A DNA stretch of 64,000 nt from Nitrogeniibacter aestuarii (GCF_017309585.1 NZ_CP071321.1:1240001-1304000); one strand, 5' to 3'; shown: positions 19,173 to 28,180, counted from the stretch's first letter. Translations and numbers: made by a program. Notes: generated by a model from the sequence alone, not told the origin.

Positions 19173-22100
19173 TCAGGTGTGCAGCTGGATTTCGCCGGTT
19201 TCGACTGCGCTGGTGAAGGTGTCGGCCAAGGCGGGGCGCCCGAAGCGGTAGCCCTGCGCAAGGGTGCAGCCCATCAAGCGCAGCGCACTGACCTGCGCGG
19301 CCGTTTCGACACCTTCGGCCAGGACCCGCAGCCCCAGGCTGCGGCCCATGGCGAGCACGGCGGTGACGATGGCGCGGTCGTTGGCATCGGCCGGGAGCCC
19401 GTCGACAAAGCTGCGATCGATCTTGAGCATCTGGATGGGCAGGCGTTTGAGGTAGCTCAGGGAGGAAAATCCGGTGCCGAAGTCATCGAGCGACAGGCCG
19501 ATACCCATCTCGCGGATGCCGTGCAGGGTGGCGATGGCCGGTTCGGCGTCCTTGAGAATGTCCGATTCGGTCACTTCCAGTTCCAGCCACTCGGGGCGGC
19601 AGCCTTCCTCTTCCAGGATGGTGCACAGGCTGGAGAGGAAGTCGAGGCGGCGCAGCTGACGCCCCGAAACATTGACCGCGATCGTCGGGGGCGTGAAACC
19701 GCGCGCGCGCCAGGTGGTGATGGTGCGGCAGGTCTGACGCAGCACGAACTCGCCGATGCTCACGATCAGACCGGTCGTCTCGGCCAGGGGGATGAAGTCA
19801 CTCGGCGGGACATACTTACCATCGCCCGTGGGCCATCGGCACAGGGCCTCGAAACCGGTGAGCTTGCCGCTGCCCAGTTCCACCTGGGGCTGCAGCCACA
19901 CTTCAAAGGCCGAGTCCTCCACGGCGCGGCGCAACGAGGTTTCCATGCGCATGCGCTGGCGTGCGGATTCGGTCTGCTGTTCGGCGTAGCGCTGGATGCT
20001 GTTGCGGCCCAGGCGCTTGGCCTGGTACATGGCGGTGTCCGCATTGCGGATGAGGGCGTCCACGTCCGAACCGTCGCGCGGATACATGCTGATGCCAAGA
20101 CTGGCGCCGACAAAGAACTCGTGGTGATCGACGGTCATCGGCGGATGCAGGCAGGCGAGGACCCGCTCGGCCGCCAGGTCCGCCTCTGCCGGCGATCCGA
20201 CCTCTTCCATCAGAATCACGAATTCGTCGCCGCCGAGGCGGGCCACGGTGTCTTCGGTCCTGACGGTTTCCACCAGCCGGCGGGCCACATGCTTGAGGAC
20301 TTCGTCGCCGGTGGCATGGCCGAAGGAGTCGTTGATGTCCTTGAACCGGTCCAGGTCGAGAAAGACGACGGCGACCATGCCCTCGGCGCGCTTGGCGCGG
20401 CGAAGTGCCGTGTCGATGCGGTCGTTGAGCAGGACCCGGTTGGGCAGGCCGGTGAGCGCATCGTGGTGGGCCATGTGCTCGAGCTTCTGCTCAGAGTGCT
20501 TGACGTCGGAGATGTCGGAGAAGATGCCCAGGTAGTGGGCCACGTTGCCGGCATCGTCGCGTACGGTCGAGATGTTGAGCCACTCGGGGTACACCTCTCC
20601 GTTCTTGCGCCGGTTCCACACTTCGCCCTGCCACAGATCCACGTTGTTGATCGACGACCACATGGTTTCGTAGAAATCGTGCCCGTGACGGCCTGAGTGA
20701 AGCAGGTTGGGCGTCTGGCCGACTACTTCGTCGGCGGTGTAGCCGGTGATGCGGGTGAAGGCCGGGTTGACCATCTCGATGATGCCCTGGGGCGAGGTGA
20801 TCACGATGCCTTCGGCGGCGTGTTCGAACACCTGCGCGGCCAGTTGCAGCCGGTCGCTGGTCTGATATTCGGTGGTGATGCGCCGGGCGACGCCCATGAT
20901 GCCGATGGCCTGGCCGTCGGGGCCCAGTACGGGGGCCTTCATGGTGTCGAAGATGTCACTGCCCCCATCGTGGCGCGAAACCATCTCGGTGCGGCGCAGC
21001 GGGCTGCCGCTCTCGAGGACGGTGCGGTCGATGGCGCGGAATTCTTCAGCCTCGCTGCGCGAGAAGTGGTCGTAGTCGTCGGTGCCGAGCACGTCCTTGA
21101 CCGTGCTGCCGAGCAGGGCGGCCCCTGCTTCGTTCAGCATCTGGAAGCGTCCCTCGGCATCCTTGAAGAAGATGACGTCCGGGCTGGCGTCGATCAGTGC
21201 GCTCAGCAAGGCGCGCTGACGGGCCGTTTCTTCATGGAGTCTGGCGCGCTGACGGCTGGCCCGCATGAGGGCCAGCATGAGGGTGGTCATGACCAGAAAG
21301 ACGAGCACGGCGCCGGTGACCTGGCGCGGGTACTGGTTCAACAGCGAGTCGGGCTGGTTCACGAACACCGTGTTGTCAGGCAGACCCGCGCTGGACAGGC
21401 CCCACAGATCGAGCGCGGCCACGTTGATCATGGGCGAATTCGGGCTTTGGTAGACGATCGGGATGTCACCAGCCGGCGTTCCATCGAGAGCCTTCAGCGC
21501 CATGCCCGCGGCCACTTCGCCGTGAATGCGATGGCTCATGACCCAACCCCCGACCAGCCCCTCGCGGACGCCATGCTCCCAGAGGTGGAAGACCGGGCTG
21601 CCGGCGTGCTTGAGCAGGAAGTCAACACTGTCTTCGAAATACTTCGGCTGGCCGACGCTGTCTTTGTAGGCGGAGAGCAGGAGCACGGGTTCGTTCGCCG
21701 GCGTGCGTTCGAGAATCATCGCCAGCTCGGGCCAGGTCAGGCGCTGCAGGTCGTGAGTCACGAAGGGCAGGGCGGGATAGTCATCTTGCAGGCCCATGAG
21801 GGCTCGAAGGTCGGACTGGCCGCCCACGGAGCCGTCGGTGACCACGTGCAATGCACGGGCATCGGGCGAGGTCGTGAGAATCATGTCGAGTGTCTCGCGA
21901 AGCGAGACGTGCTCCACGACCCCGGTCACGTCGGGCAGGGCGTCTGCGCTCTTGGCGGCGTCGACATTGTTGACCCCCAGGAAAACAATGGGGGCGTTGG
22001 ACAGCAGTTCCCGATGGTCAAGCGCGTAGTTGAATGCGTTGTCATCAGCGGTGATCACCACTGAAGGCGGTTGTTTCTGCACCCGGTCGGCAAGCCAGCC

Positions 22101-22403
22101 CGAGAACTTTTCCAGGTAGCTGGGGCGCCGATCGAAACGGGTGTGCATGAACTCCACCTGGAGTTCGACGCGACGGTCGCTCAGGCCGGACTTCACCCCT
22201 TCAATGATCTTGCTCGAGGTGGGAAACTCCGGGTCGTAGGAAAGCAGCAGCAGAACATGGGGTGATGCTCCGTCACCCGGAGCTGGTACTCCGGGGGCAT
22301 CACCAGCATGAACGCCGGGTGCCAGCACGGCCATCCACAACCAGATCAAACCGATGAAGGTCCGGTATCGTTTTGGTCGGGTCGCGGGTTTCATTCCATG
22401 CAT
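19173..22403 (-). CDS. Sensor diguanylate cyclase/phosphodiesterase (ABC-binding-like, PAS-PAS-GGDEF-EAL)
   Basis: This 1,076-aa protein has a signal sequence, then a periplasmic domain (about 45-350) resembling the ABC sugar/amino-acid binding family PF04392 (VLLLLSYDPEFPTSSKI...). A transmembrane helix near residue 360, two PAS domains (about 400-640), a GGDEF domain (LGGDEF near residue 722) and an EAL domain follow. The cyclase signature and its RxxD inhibition site (RTED, five residues before GGDEF) are intact. The EAL motif, NVSGRQL, ELEVTES, DDFGTGFSS and KIDRSFV are all intact, so both activities are possible. It probably senses a periplasmic ligand and sets c-di-GMP, which is relevant to the LapA locus in the same window. 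Confidence 0.92.
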   Translation of the reverse strand: MHGMKPATRPKRYRTFIGLIWLWMAVLAPGVHAGDAPGVPAPGDGASPHVLLLLSYDPEFPTSSKIIEGVKSGLSDRRVELQVEFMHTRFDRRPSYLEKFSGWLADRVQKQPPSVVITADDNAFNYALDHRELLSNAPIVFLGVNNVDAAKSADALPDVTGVVEHVSLRETLDMILTTSPDARALHVVTDGSVGGQSDLRALMGLQDDYPALPFVTHDLQRLTWPELAMILERTPANEPVLLLSAYKDSVGQPKYFEDSVDFLLKHAGSPVFHLWEHGVREGLVGGWVMSHRIHGEVAAGMALKALDGTPAGDIPIVYQSPNSPMINVAALDLWGLSSAGLPDNTVFVNQPDSLLNQYPRQVTGAVLVFLVMTTLMLALMRASRQRARLHEETARQRALLSALIDASPDVIFFKDAEGRFQMLNEAGAALLGSTVKDVLGTDDYDHFSRSEAEEFRAIDRTVLESGSPLRRTEMVSRHDGGSDIFDTMKAPVLGPDGQAIGIMGVARRITTEYQTSDRLQLAAQVFEHAAEGIVITSPQGIIEMVNPAFTRITGYTADEVVGQTPNLLHSGRHGHDFYETMWSSINNVDLWQGEVWNRRKNGEVYPEWLNISTVRDDAGNVAHYLGIFSDISDVKHSEQKLEHMAHHDALTGLPNRVLLNDRIDTALRRAKRAEGMVAVVFLDLDRFKDINDSFGHATGDEVLKHVARRLVETVRTEDTVARLGGDEFVILMEEVGSPAEADLAAERVLACLHPPMTVDHHEFFVGASLGISMYPRDGSDVDALIRNADTAMYQAKRLGRNSIQRYAEQQTESARQRMRMETSLRRAVEDSAFEVWLQPQVELGSGKLTGFEALCRWPTGDGKYVPPSDFIPLAETTGLIVSIGEFVLRQTCRTITTWRARGFTPPTIAVNVSGRQLRRLDFLSSLCTILEEEGCRPEWLELEVTESDILKDAEPAIATLHGIREMGIGLSLDDFGTGFSSLSYLKRLPIQMLKIDRSFVDGLPADANDRAIVTAVLAMGRSLGLRVLAEGVETAAQVSALRLMGCTLAQGYRFGRPALADTFTSAVETGEIQLHT

Positions 22404-22507
22404 TCTGTCGGGTCTTGGCGAGCAGATGCCTGCCGGGTCAGCTGTTCATGAAAGGTTAACGTCCCGCTCAGTTCGCCCTTGAGGGGTTTGTTGCCCGAGG
22501 TAGAGCG

Positions 22508-23011
22508 CTATTTCTGTGCAATCTGGCCGAGCGTGGAACGAATGCGTTCAATGACCCGCGTGGTCGAGCGCTCATGCTCGAAGGGAATGGCGGCGACCGT
22601 ACCGCCCCATGCCTTGACCTCTGTGGCGCCGACGATGGTGTTGATCGGCCAGTCGCCGCCCTTCACGAGGACATCGGGGTGGCAGGCCAGAATGGTCTTG
22701 AGGGGGGTGTCTTCATCAAACCAGGTCACCATCGACACGCTCCCCAGGGCAGCCATGACCGCGGCCCGGTCTGCGAGCGGGTTGATGGGGCGCTCGTCGC
22801 CCTTGCCCAGCCGGCGCACCGAGGCGTCGGTGTTGAGTGCCACGATCAGGGCTGCCCCCAGCTCGCGGGCGCGTGCCAGACAGGTCACGTGGCCGCGATG
22901 AAGGATGTCGAAGCAGCCGTTGGTAAACACCAGTGGTCGTGGCAAGTCGGCAATGCGCGCCGCCAGTGATTCCGGTGGGCAGATCTTGGATTCGAATTCG
23001 GGCGCGGGCAT
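22508..23011 (-). CDS. rfaE2: D-glycero-beta-D-manno-heptose 1-phosphate adenylyltransferase
   Basis: The 167-aa protein is the stand-alone nucleotidyltransferase half of HldE. It has FTNGCFDILHRGHVTCL with the HxGH motif, ALNTDASVRRLGKG, DVLVKGGDW and the C-terminal ERSTTRVIERI. It activates heptose-1-phosphate with ATP for lipopolysaccharide core synthesis. The kinase half is not in this window. It lies 60 bp downstream of the MerR-type regulator on the same strand; co-transcription is possible but a functional link is not obvious. Confidence 0.93.
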   Translation of the reverse strand: MPAPEFESKICPPESLAARIADLPRPLVFTNGCFDILHRGHVTCLARARELGAALIVALNTDASVRRLGKGDERPINPLADRAAVMAALGSVSMVTWFDEDTPLKTILACHPDVLVKGGDWPINTIVGATEVKAWGGTVAAIPFEHERSTTRVIERIRSTLGQIAQK

Positions 23012-23071
23012 GAGTCAGTCGCTGGATATCAACTACGGAAGCATAGCGGATCGTCGTGGCCTCGTGCGGCG

Positions 23072-23983
23072 TCAGTGGGAGGGATGCGCTGCACGCCAGC
23101 TGAGCAGCGCGTCGAGCGTCTCGCCAATGACCTTGAACGTCAACACGCCCGACGGCAGCTTGCGGGCGGACGGCACACCCGCACCACCGGCCCACAACTC
23201 GACATGCTCGGGCAGGTGCGAACGCAGCGCCGAGAGCCCCTCGATGGCCAGTCGTGCAGGAAAGGCGCTACTGAACGACAGCGCGACAATGTCGTAACGG
23301 CCTTCACCCGCTGCGGTTGCGATGGCCTCGATGGGTGTGCGGGTTCCCAATGACACGCAGTACGCGCCCTCGGGCACGAGCATCGCTTCGACCATCAACA
23401 GACCCAGACCATGCGGTTCGTCGGGAAAGGTGGTCAGGAGAATGCGTGGCGAGCCCAGGTGACTGGCGTGCTGGCCAACAGCCCCACGCACGAGATTCTG
23501 CACTTGCTCGGTGTACATGTGCTCTTCCGAGACCCCGAGCGCGCCTTTGAACCACGCCAGACCGACCTGATGGTTGAGCGGGGCGACCGTTTCAGAGACG
23601 AATCGCTGCAAGCCTTCGCGCAACAGACGTTGCTGCAACTCACGGCGCAGCTGATCGCAATCGTGGGCGGCCACCATGTCGACCAGGGGTTGCAGTGCGG
23701 CCGCCTTACTGTCGCCCTTGGCCTCGCGGGCGCTCTCCCGGTCGATCAACTCGGCGAGGACTTCGTCGGGCGCACCGACGATCTTGCCGGGACGGTATCC
23801 GAGATCCATCAGACGGCGGATAAGACGCAGACGCGCCACCTGGTCGGCGGGGTAGAGGCGCTCACCCTTTTCGTCGCGAACCGGCACCGGAAACTCGTAA
23901 CGGCGTTCCCACACACGCAGCGTGTCCTTGCCGATACCGGTATCACGTTCGACCGCTGCAATCGGATAGAGCGTTTCTGGCAT
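23072..23983 (-). CDS. MerR-type regulator with cobalamin-binding domain (LitR/CarH-like photoreceptor)
   Basis: This 303-aa protein has an N-terminal MerR winged helix (YPIAAVERDTGIGKDTLRVWERRYEF, residues 6-31). A helical bundle follows with the W-x9-EH motif (Trp144, Glu154-His155), then a Rossmann B12-binding domain with E-P-H-G-L-G (His191 as the lower cobalt ligand) and the GG at 266-267. In CarH and LitR these residues bind adenosylcobalamin, and light breaks the Co-C bond and releases the repressor from DNA. All ligands are kept, so light sensing is plausible. The start codon overlaps one of two palindromes in the divergent promoter region, suggesting autoregulation. No strong ribosome site is visible. 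Confidence 0.85.
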   Translation of the reverse strand: MPETLYPIAAVERDTGIGKDTLRVWERRYEFPVPVRDEKGERLYPADQVARLRLIRRLMDLGYRPGKIVGAPDEVLAELIDRESAREAKGDSKAAALQPLVDMVAAHDCDQLRRELQQRLLREGLQRFVSETVAPLNHQVGLAWFKGALGVSEEHMYTEQVQNLVRGAVGQHASHLGSPRILLTTFPDEPHGLGLLMVEAMLVPEGAYCVSLGTRTPIEAIATAAGEGRYDIVALSFSSAFPARLAIEGLSALRSHLPEHVELWAGGAGVPSARKLPSGVLTFKVIGETLDALLSWRAAHPSH

Positions 23984-23997
23984 TTGTCTAAGACAAA
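23983..23997. promoter_or_regulatory. Candidate regulator operator 1 (15-bp palindrome)
   Basis: TTTGTCTAAGACAAA is a perfect palindrome around a central A. It overlaps the start codon of the MerR-type gene and ends 2 bp before the -35 of the rightward promoter. A near copy lies at 24045-24059. Confidence 0.7.
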
Positions 23998-23999
23998 CC

Positions 24000-24028
24000 T
24001 TGACGGAGGAAATTGTTAAGCCTATCTT
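24000..24028 (+). promoter_or_regulatory. Promoter of the rightward lipid-modification operon
   Basis: TTGACG at 24000-24005 and TATCTT at 24023-24028 are separated by 17 bp. Transcription would start near 24035. The two palindromes lie just upstream of the -35 and in the early transcribed region, a classic bracket for repression. Confidence 0.65.
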
Positions 24029-24044
24029 AGGGGTGAGATTCAGA

Positions 24045-24059
24045 TTTGTCTAGGACAAA
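24045..24059. promoter_or_regulatory. Candidate regulator operator 2 (15-bp palindrome)
   Basis: TTTGTCTAGGACAAA differs from operator 1 at one base. It lies about 10-25 bp after the predicted transcription start and 4 bp before the first ATG of the operon. Confidence 0.68.
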
Positions 24060-24063
24060 GATT

Positions 24064-24267
24064 ATGCGAGTAACAGATTTGGCGACATGGAGCGCCACGC
24101 TGTCCTTCTTGGCAGCATTGCTGGTGTTGTCGGCAGGTGCGGTGCGCCCGGCCGGGGCGGGCGAAGCGGACAGCGACATGATAGTTGAGCGTGCCGTTGT
24201 CCATGACAAACCCGGTGTCCACGCCCAGCATATCGAGCTGCTGGAACGCCTTCATCGGGGATGGTGA
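24064..24267 (+). CDS. Small secreted or membrane-anchored protein, first gene of the operon
   Basis: The 67-aa product has an N-terminal hydrophobic segment (about residues 12-33) followed by a short polar tail (EADSDMIVERAVVHDKPGVH...). It would be a cleaved signal peptide with a roughly 30-residue mature peptide, or a membrane anchor. It starts 4 bp after operator 2 and stops 2 bp before the glutathione peroxidase start, so it is positioned as a true gene. I do not recognise a family. It could instead be a leader peptide that couples translation to the next gene. Confidence 0.5.
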   Translation: MRVTDLATWSATLSFLAALLVLSAGAVRPAGAGEADSDMIVERAVVHDKPGVHAQHIELLERLHRGW

Positions 24268-24269
24268 TC

Positions 24270-24833
24270 ATGCGCAGACTGATTGCCACGGCTTTGCTCC
24301 TGCTGTTCGGCACCGTGCCTGCCCAGGCTCAACCGCCGTGCCCGCCGCTCTTGCAGCAACCGTATCGCGCCTTGCAGGGCGGCGAGCAGGGCGACATGTG
24401 CCGGTTTGCGGGCAAGGTGATCCTGGTGGTGAATACCGCGAGCCGTTGCGCCTTCACGCCCCAGTACGAAGGGCTCGAAACGCTCTACCGGACATACCAG
24501 TCGCGCGGGCTGGTCATCGTCGGCTTTCCGTCGAATGACTTCGGTAATCAGGAGCCGGGTGACGCAGCGCAGATCAAGGACTTTTGCGAGACCACCTACG
24601 GCGTGAAGTTTCCCCTGCATGCCAAGACTGCCGTGACCGGCGCCGACGCACACCCGCTCTACAAGGCGCTCTTCAAGCAGACCGGACAGGTGCCGGGCTG
24701 GAATTTCCACAAATACCTCATCGATCACACCGGGACCGAGGTGGTGAGCCTGCCCAGTCAGGTGCAGCCGACCTCAGCACGCATGGTCGAGCTCATTGAA
24801 GCACGTCTGAACACACGCAACGGCAACGATTGA
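24270..24833 (+). CDS. Periplasmic glutathione peroxidase
   Basis: The 187-aa protein starts with a signal peptide (MRRLIATALLLLFGTVPAQAQ). The GPx fold keeps the catalytic Cys in NTASRCAFTPQYEGL, then GFPSNDFGNQEPG with the tetrad Gln, and the WNFHKYLID block with the Trp and Asn. Such Cys-type enzymes reduce lipid hydroperoxides with thioredoxin or glutathione. An alternative ATG at 24261 would overlap the previous gene. Its place between a light-type regulator and lipid-modifying genes suggests protection against lipid peroxides in the envelope. It is followed after 16 bp by the FAD oxidoreductase. Confidence 0.88.
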   Translation: MRRLIATALLLLFGTVPAQAQPPCPPLLQQPYRALQGGEQGDMCRFAGKVILVVNTASRCAFTPQYEGLETLYRTYQSRGLVIVGFPSNDFGNQEPGDAAQIKDFCETTYGVKFPLHAKTAVTGADAHPLYKALFKQTGQVPGWNFHKYLIDHTGTEVVSLPSQVQPTSARMVELIEARLNTRNGND

Positions 24834-24849
24834 GTCCGGAGACAAGCAC

Positions 24850-26175
24850 ATGGACATGAATGAAGCGGGCCGGTTTTCCCCCTTGCCCGGGCAGAAGGTG
24901 GCGGTGGTCGGGAGCGGCATTTCGGGGCTGGCCACGGCCTGGCTTCTGCGCGAGCGCTACCGGGTGACCCTGTTCGAGGCAGCGGATCGCCCGGGCGGCC
25001 ACACCAATACCGTCGAGGTGGAGCTCGATGGACAGCGGGCGCCGGTCGATACCGGGTTTCTCGTCTTCAATCGCAAGACCTACCCGAATCTGTGCGGGCT
25101 CTTCCAGACGGTCGGGGTTGAATCGGTGGCGTCTGAAATGACGTTTTCGGTGTCGCTGCGCGATCCCGAGCTGGAGTGGGCGGGAACGTCGCTCGATACG
25201 GTCTTTGGGCAGCGCTCGAATCTGGTCAAACCGGCTTTCTGGACCATGCTGCGCGACATCATGCGCTTCAACCGCGAGACCACCGGCATGGCGGTCACGG
25301 GTGAATCGACGGGTGTTTCCCTGGGCGACTACCTGGAAGGCAACGGCTACAGCCGGGAATTTCGCGACTGGTACCTGCTGCCCATGGCCGCCGCCATCTG
25401 GTCGTGCCCGACGCAGCAGATGCTGGCCTATCCGCTGGCCACCTTTGCCCGGTTCTGCCACAACCACGGCTTGCTTCAGGTGACCAACCGCCCTCAGTGG
25501 CTGACCGTGGCCGGGGGCGGCCGCAGCTACGTGAGCCGACTGCTGTCGGATCTGAGTGATGTGCGTCTGGGCTGCCCGGTGACATCCATGGCACGGGACG
25601 GGCTGGGGGCGACGCTGACCACGCCCGACGGCGAAGAGCGCTTTGATGCAGTGGTGCTGGCCTGCCACAGCGACCAGGCACTGCGACTGCTCGGCGGCCA
25701 GGCCACCGACGCCGAGCGCAGCGTTCTGGGTGCCGTGCGCTACCAGCCCAACGTGGCTTACCTGCACACCGATCCGGCCCTGTTGCCGCGCCGGGAAAAG
25801 TTGTGGTCGGCGTGGAACTACCTGGCCGGCGAGGGGCTGCCGGGGCAACAGCCGGTTTCCGTGTCCTATCTCATCAACCGTCTTCAGCCGCTGCCGTTCA
25901 AACGGCCGGTGGTGGTCAGTCTCAATCCTGAACGTGCGCCGGCGGACGACCATGTCATCGAGCGCATCGAGTACGCACACCCCATATTCGATCAGTTGGC
26001 GATCGAGGCGCAATCGTGGCTGGCCGGGCTCCAGGGCCGGGAGCGCACCTGGTATGCCGGCGCCTGGTCCGGTTTCGGTTTTCACGAAGACGGACTCAGA
26101 TCGGCGCTGGCGGTGGCCTCGCAATTCGGTGTGGAGGCTGCCTGGACGACGCGCGCCGAGGCCGTGGCGGCATGA
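24850..26175 (+). CDS. FAD-dependent oxidoreductase (amine-oxidase/desaturase-like)
   Basis: The 441-aa flavoprotein opens with the dinucleotide-binding motif VAVVGSGISGLATAWLL and the E-A-ADRPGGHTNT segment that binds ADP-ribose and FAD. The rest (DTGFLVFNRKTYPNL, CPTQQMLAYPLATFARF, a C-terminal GAWSGFGFHEDGLRSAL FAD motif) matches the NAD/FAD-dependent oxidoreductases that always precede DUF1365 and Cfa-like genes. GGAG sits 8 nt before the ATG. The stop overlaps the next start as ATGA. By analogy to its clusters it probably oxidises an acyl chain; the substrate is inferred. Confidence 0.88.
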   Translation: MDMNEAGRFSPLPGQKVAVVGSGISGLATAWLLRERYRVTLFEAADRPGGHTNTVEVELDGQRAPVDTGFLVFNRKTYPNLCGLFQTVGVESVASEMTFSVSLRDPELEWAGTSLDTVFGQRSNLVKPAFWTMLRDIMRFNRETTGMAVTGESTGVSLGDYLEGNGYSREFRDWYLLPMAAAIWSCPTQQMLAYPLATFARFCHNHGLLQVTNRPQWLTVAGGGRSYVSRLLSDLSDVRLGCPVTSMARDGLGATLTTPDGEERFDAVVLACHSDQALRLLGGQATDAERSVLGAVRYQPNVAYLHTDPALLPRREKLWSAWNYLAGEGLPGQQPVSVSYLINRLQPLPFKRPVVVSLNPERAPADDHVIERIEYAHPIFDQLAIEAQSWLAGLQGRERTWYAGAWSGFGFHEDGLRSALAVASQFGVEAAWTTRAEAVAA

Positions 26176-26954
26176 GCGAGACAGTCTCGATGCTTGACGC
26201 CGCGGTGGGCTTCGGCCGGGTCATGCATCGGCGGCACGGGCCTGCACAGCACGGCTTCGTCTATCCGATTGCGTTCATGCGCGTGCCGCTGGGGCAATGG
26301 GACGCCTTGCGCGCGCCGTTGCTCGGTGTCGACCGGATCGGGGTCTTCTCGCTGCGCAAGCGGGACCATGGTGCGCGCGACGGTAGCGATCTGGAGCCGT
26401 GGATGCGGGGTGTGCTCGACCAGGCCGGGCTGGCCGGTGCGTGCAACGGACGCATCGTCCTGCAGACCTTCCCGCGCATGTTCGGCTACGTCTTCAATCC
26501 GGTCAGTTTCTGGTTCTGTCACGACACCGACGGTCGGCTGCGCGCCGTGCTTGCCGAGGTCAACAACACCTTCGGCGAGCGCCACAGCTATCTGGTGGCC
26601 CACGAGGACGCTGCGCCCATCCGCGACGGGCAGACACTCGGGGCGCGCAAGTGCTTCCATGTGTCGCCGTTTTTCCCGGTCTCGGGCGAATACCGCTTCC
26701 GCTTTTCCGTCACCGACGGGCGCAGCCGGGTTCACGTCGATCTGTGGGAGGCCGGCGAGCGCCGTCTGAGCACCTGTATCGACGGCGCGCTGGTGCCGCT
26801 CGATGGTCGCAGCATGACCCGCTGGCTGCTGCGCTTCCCCCTGATGACCTTTGCCGTGATGGCCCGCATCCACGTGCAGGCCTTCCACCTGTGGCGCAAG
26901 CGGGTGCGCTTTTTCCGCAAGCCGGCGCCCCCGATCCAGGAGATCAGTACATGA
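26172..26954 (+). CDS. DUF1365 domain-containing protein
   Basis: The 260-aa protein carries the DUF1365 blocks GRVMHRRHGPAQHGFVYPIAFMRV, FPRMFGYVFNPVSFWFCHD, AVLAEVNNTFGERHSYL and KCFHVSPFFPVSGEYRF. It has no signal peptide. The family is found fixed between an FAD oxidoreductase and a Cfa-like methyltransferase, and its chemistry is unproven. The start at 26172 overlaps the preceding stop (ATGA); the frame stays open far upstream within the FAD gene but that is not coding. It is translationally coupled at both ends. Confidence 0.9.
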   Translation: MSETVSMLDAAVGFGRVMHRRHGPAQHGFVYPIAFMRVPLGQWDALRAPLLGVDRIGVFSLRKRDHGARDGSDLEPWMRGVLDQAGLAGACNGRIVLQTFPRMFGYVFNPVSFWFCHDTDGRLRAVLAEVNNTFGERHSYLVAHEDAAPIRDGQTLGARKCFHVSPFFPVSGEYRFRFSVTDGRSRVHVDLWEAGERRLSTCIDGALVPLDGRSMTRWLLRFPLMTFAVMARIHVQAFHLWRKRVRFFRKPAPPIQEIST

Positions 26955-28180
26955 ACGTCAATGAAAATACGCTGAGCAGTGGCCTGCCGCGCCTGGAGAA
27001 GCGCCTGCCGCGACGGGTGCGCGACGTGCTCTCCCTGCTCGAGGGGCTCGAGGGCGGCAGCATCAGCATGAGTCTGCCGGGCGGCGGCACCGTGCAACTC
27101 GGCCAGGGCGAGCACGTGGCTCACTGGGCGGTCAAGGACATGGCGATGTTCGACCGGGTCATTGCCACCGGCGATATCGGCCTGGGTGAAGCGTGGATGG
27201 AGGGGCTCTGGCACACCCATCACTTGCCCGAGTTGCTGACGCTGCTGGCGAACAACCGGGCCCGCCTGGGTGCGCGGCTCTATGGGCGCGGGCTGTCGCT
27301 GCTGGCCTACCGGATATGGCACCTGCTGCGGGCCAATACCCGCGCAGGCTCCAGGCGCAACATCGAGGCCCACTACGACCTGGGCAATGATTTCTATGCG
27401 CTGTGGCTCGATCCGACCATGACGTATTCCGCCGCCTGTTTCGCCACGCCCGACGAATCACTGGCCGCGGCCCAGCGGCGCAAATACCGGCGCATCCTCG
27501 ACACCATGGATGTGCGTGCGGGACAGCACCTGCTTGAAATCGGCTGCGGCTGGGGCGGGTTCGCGGAAGTGGCGGCCAATGAGTACGACTGCCGGGTCAC
27601 CGGGCTGACGCTCTCGCCGTCTCAGCTGGCCTTCGCTCAGGCGCGCGCCGAGCGGGGCGGTTGGGCGGATCGCGCCGAGTTCGTGCTGCGGGACTATCGC
27701 GACGAGCACGGGCAGTACGATCACATCGCGTCCATCGAAATGATCGAGGCGGTGGGGGAGCAGTTCTGGCCCACTTACTTCGAGCGCATTTCACAGTGCC
27801 TGGCGCCCGAGGGCAAGGCGGTGATTCAGGCGATCACCATCGACGATGACCTGTTCGCGCGCTACCGTCGCGGGACGGACTTCATTCAGCGCTATATCTT
27901 CCCCGGGGGCATGCTGCCCAGCCCGGAGCGCATGAACCGGGAGGCCGGGCAGGCCGGTCTGGCGCCAGTCGGCCGTTATCGTTTCGGGCGTGATTACGCC
28001 CGTACCCTGCGCCGGTGGGACGAGGCTTTTGCTGCGCAACGAGACGCCGTGGTCGCGCAGGGCTTCGATGAGCGCTTCGTGCGCATGTGGCACTTCTACC
28101 TCGCCTATTGCGAAGCCGGTTTTCTCGCCGGCGACATCGATGTGTGCCATGCCGCCTTTGTGCACGAGGCCGGCCAGTGA
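26951..28180 (+). CDS. Cyclopropane-fatty-acid-synthase-like SAM methyltransferase
   Basis: The 409-aa protein is a Cfa/CmaA-type methyltransferase. It has the IEAHYDLGNDFYALWLD and MTYSAACF substrate blocks, SAM motif LLEIGCGWGGFAE, GLTLSPSQLAFA, SIEMIEAVGEQFW and the C-terminal FYLAYCEAGF. These enzymes methylate unsaturated phospholipid acyl chains. Homologues in this gene context, such as the R. sphaeroides furan-fatty-acid methyltransferase, add a methyl branch rather than a cyclopropane ring; which applies here cannot be told from sequence. It overlaps DUF1365 (ATGA) and the next gene (GTGA). Confidence 0.9.
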   Translation: MNVNENTLSSGLPRLEKRLPRRVRDVLSLLEGLEGGSISMSLPGGGTVQLGQGEHVAHWAVKDMAMFDRVIATGDIGLGEAWMEGLWHTHHLPELLTLLANNRARLGARLYGRGLSLLAYRIWHLLRANTRAGSRRNIEAHYDLGNDFYALWLDPTMTYSAACFATPDESLAAAQRRKYRRILDTMDVRAGQHLLEIGCGWGGFAEVAANEYDCRVTGLTLSPSQLAFAQARAERGGWADRAEFVLRDYRDEHGQYDHIASIEMIEAVGEQFWPTYFERISQCLAPEGKAVIQAITIDDDLFARYRRGTDFIQRYIFPGGMLPSPERMNREAGQAGLAPVGRYRFGRDYARTLRRWDEAFAAQRDAVVAQGFDERFVRMWHFYLAYCEAGFLAGDIDVCHAAFVHEAGQ

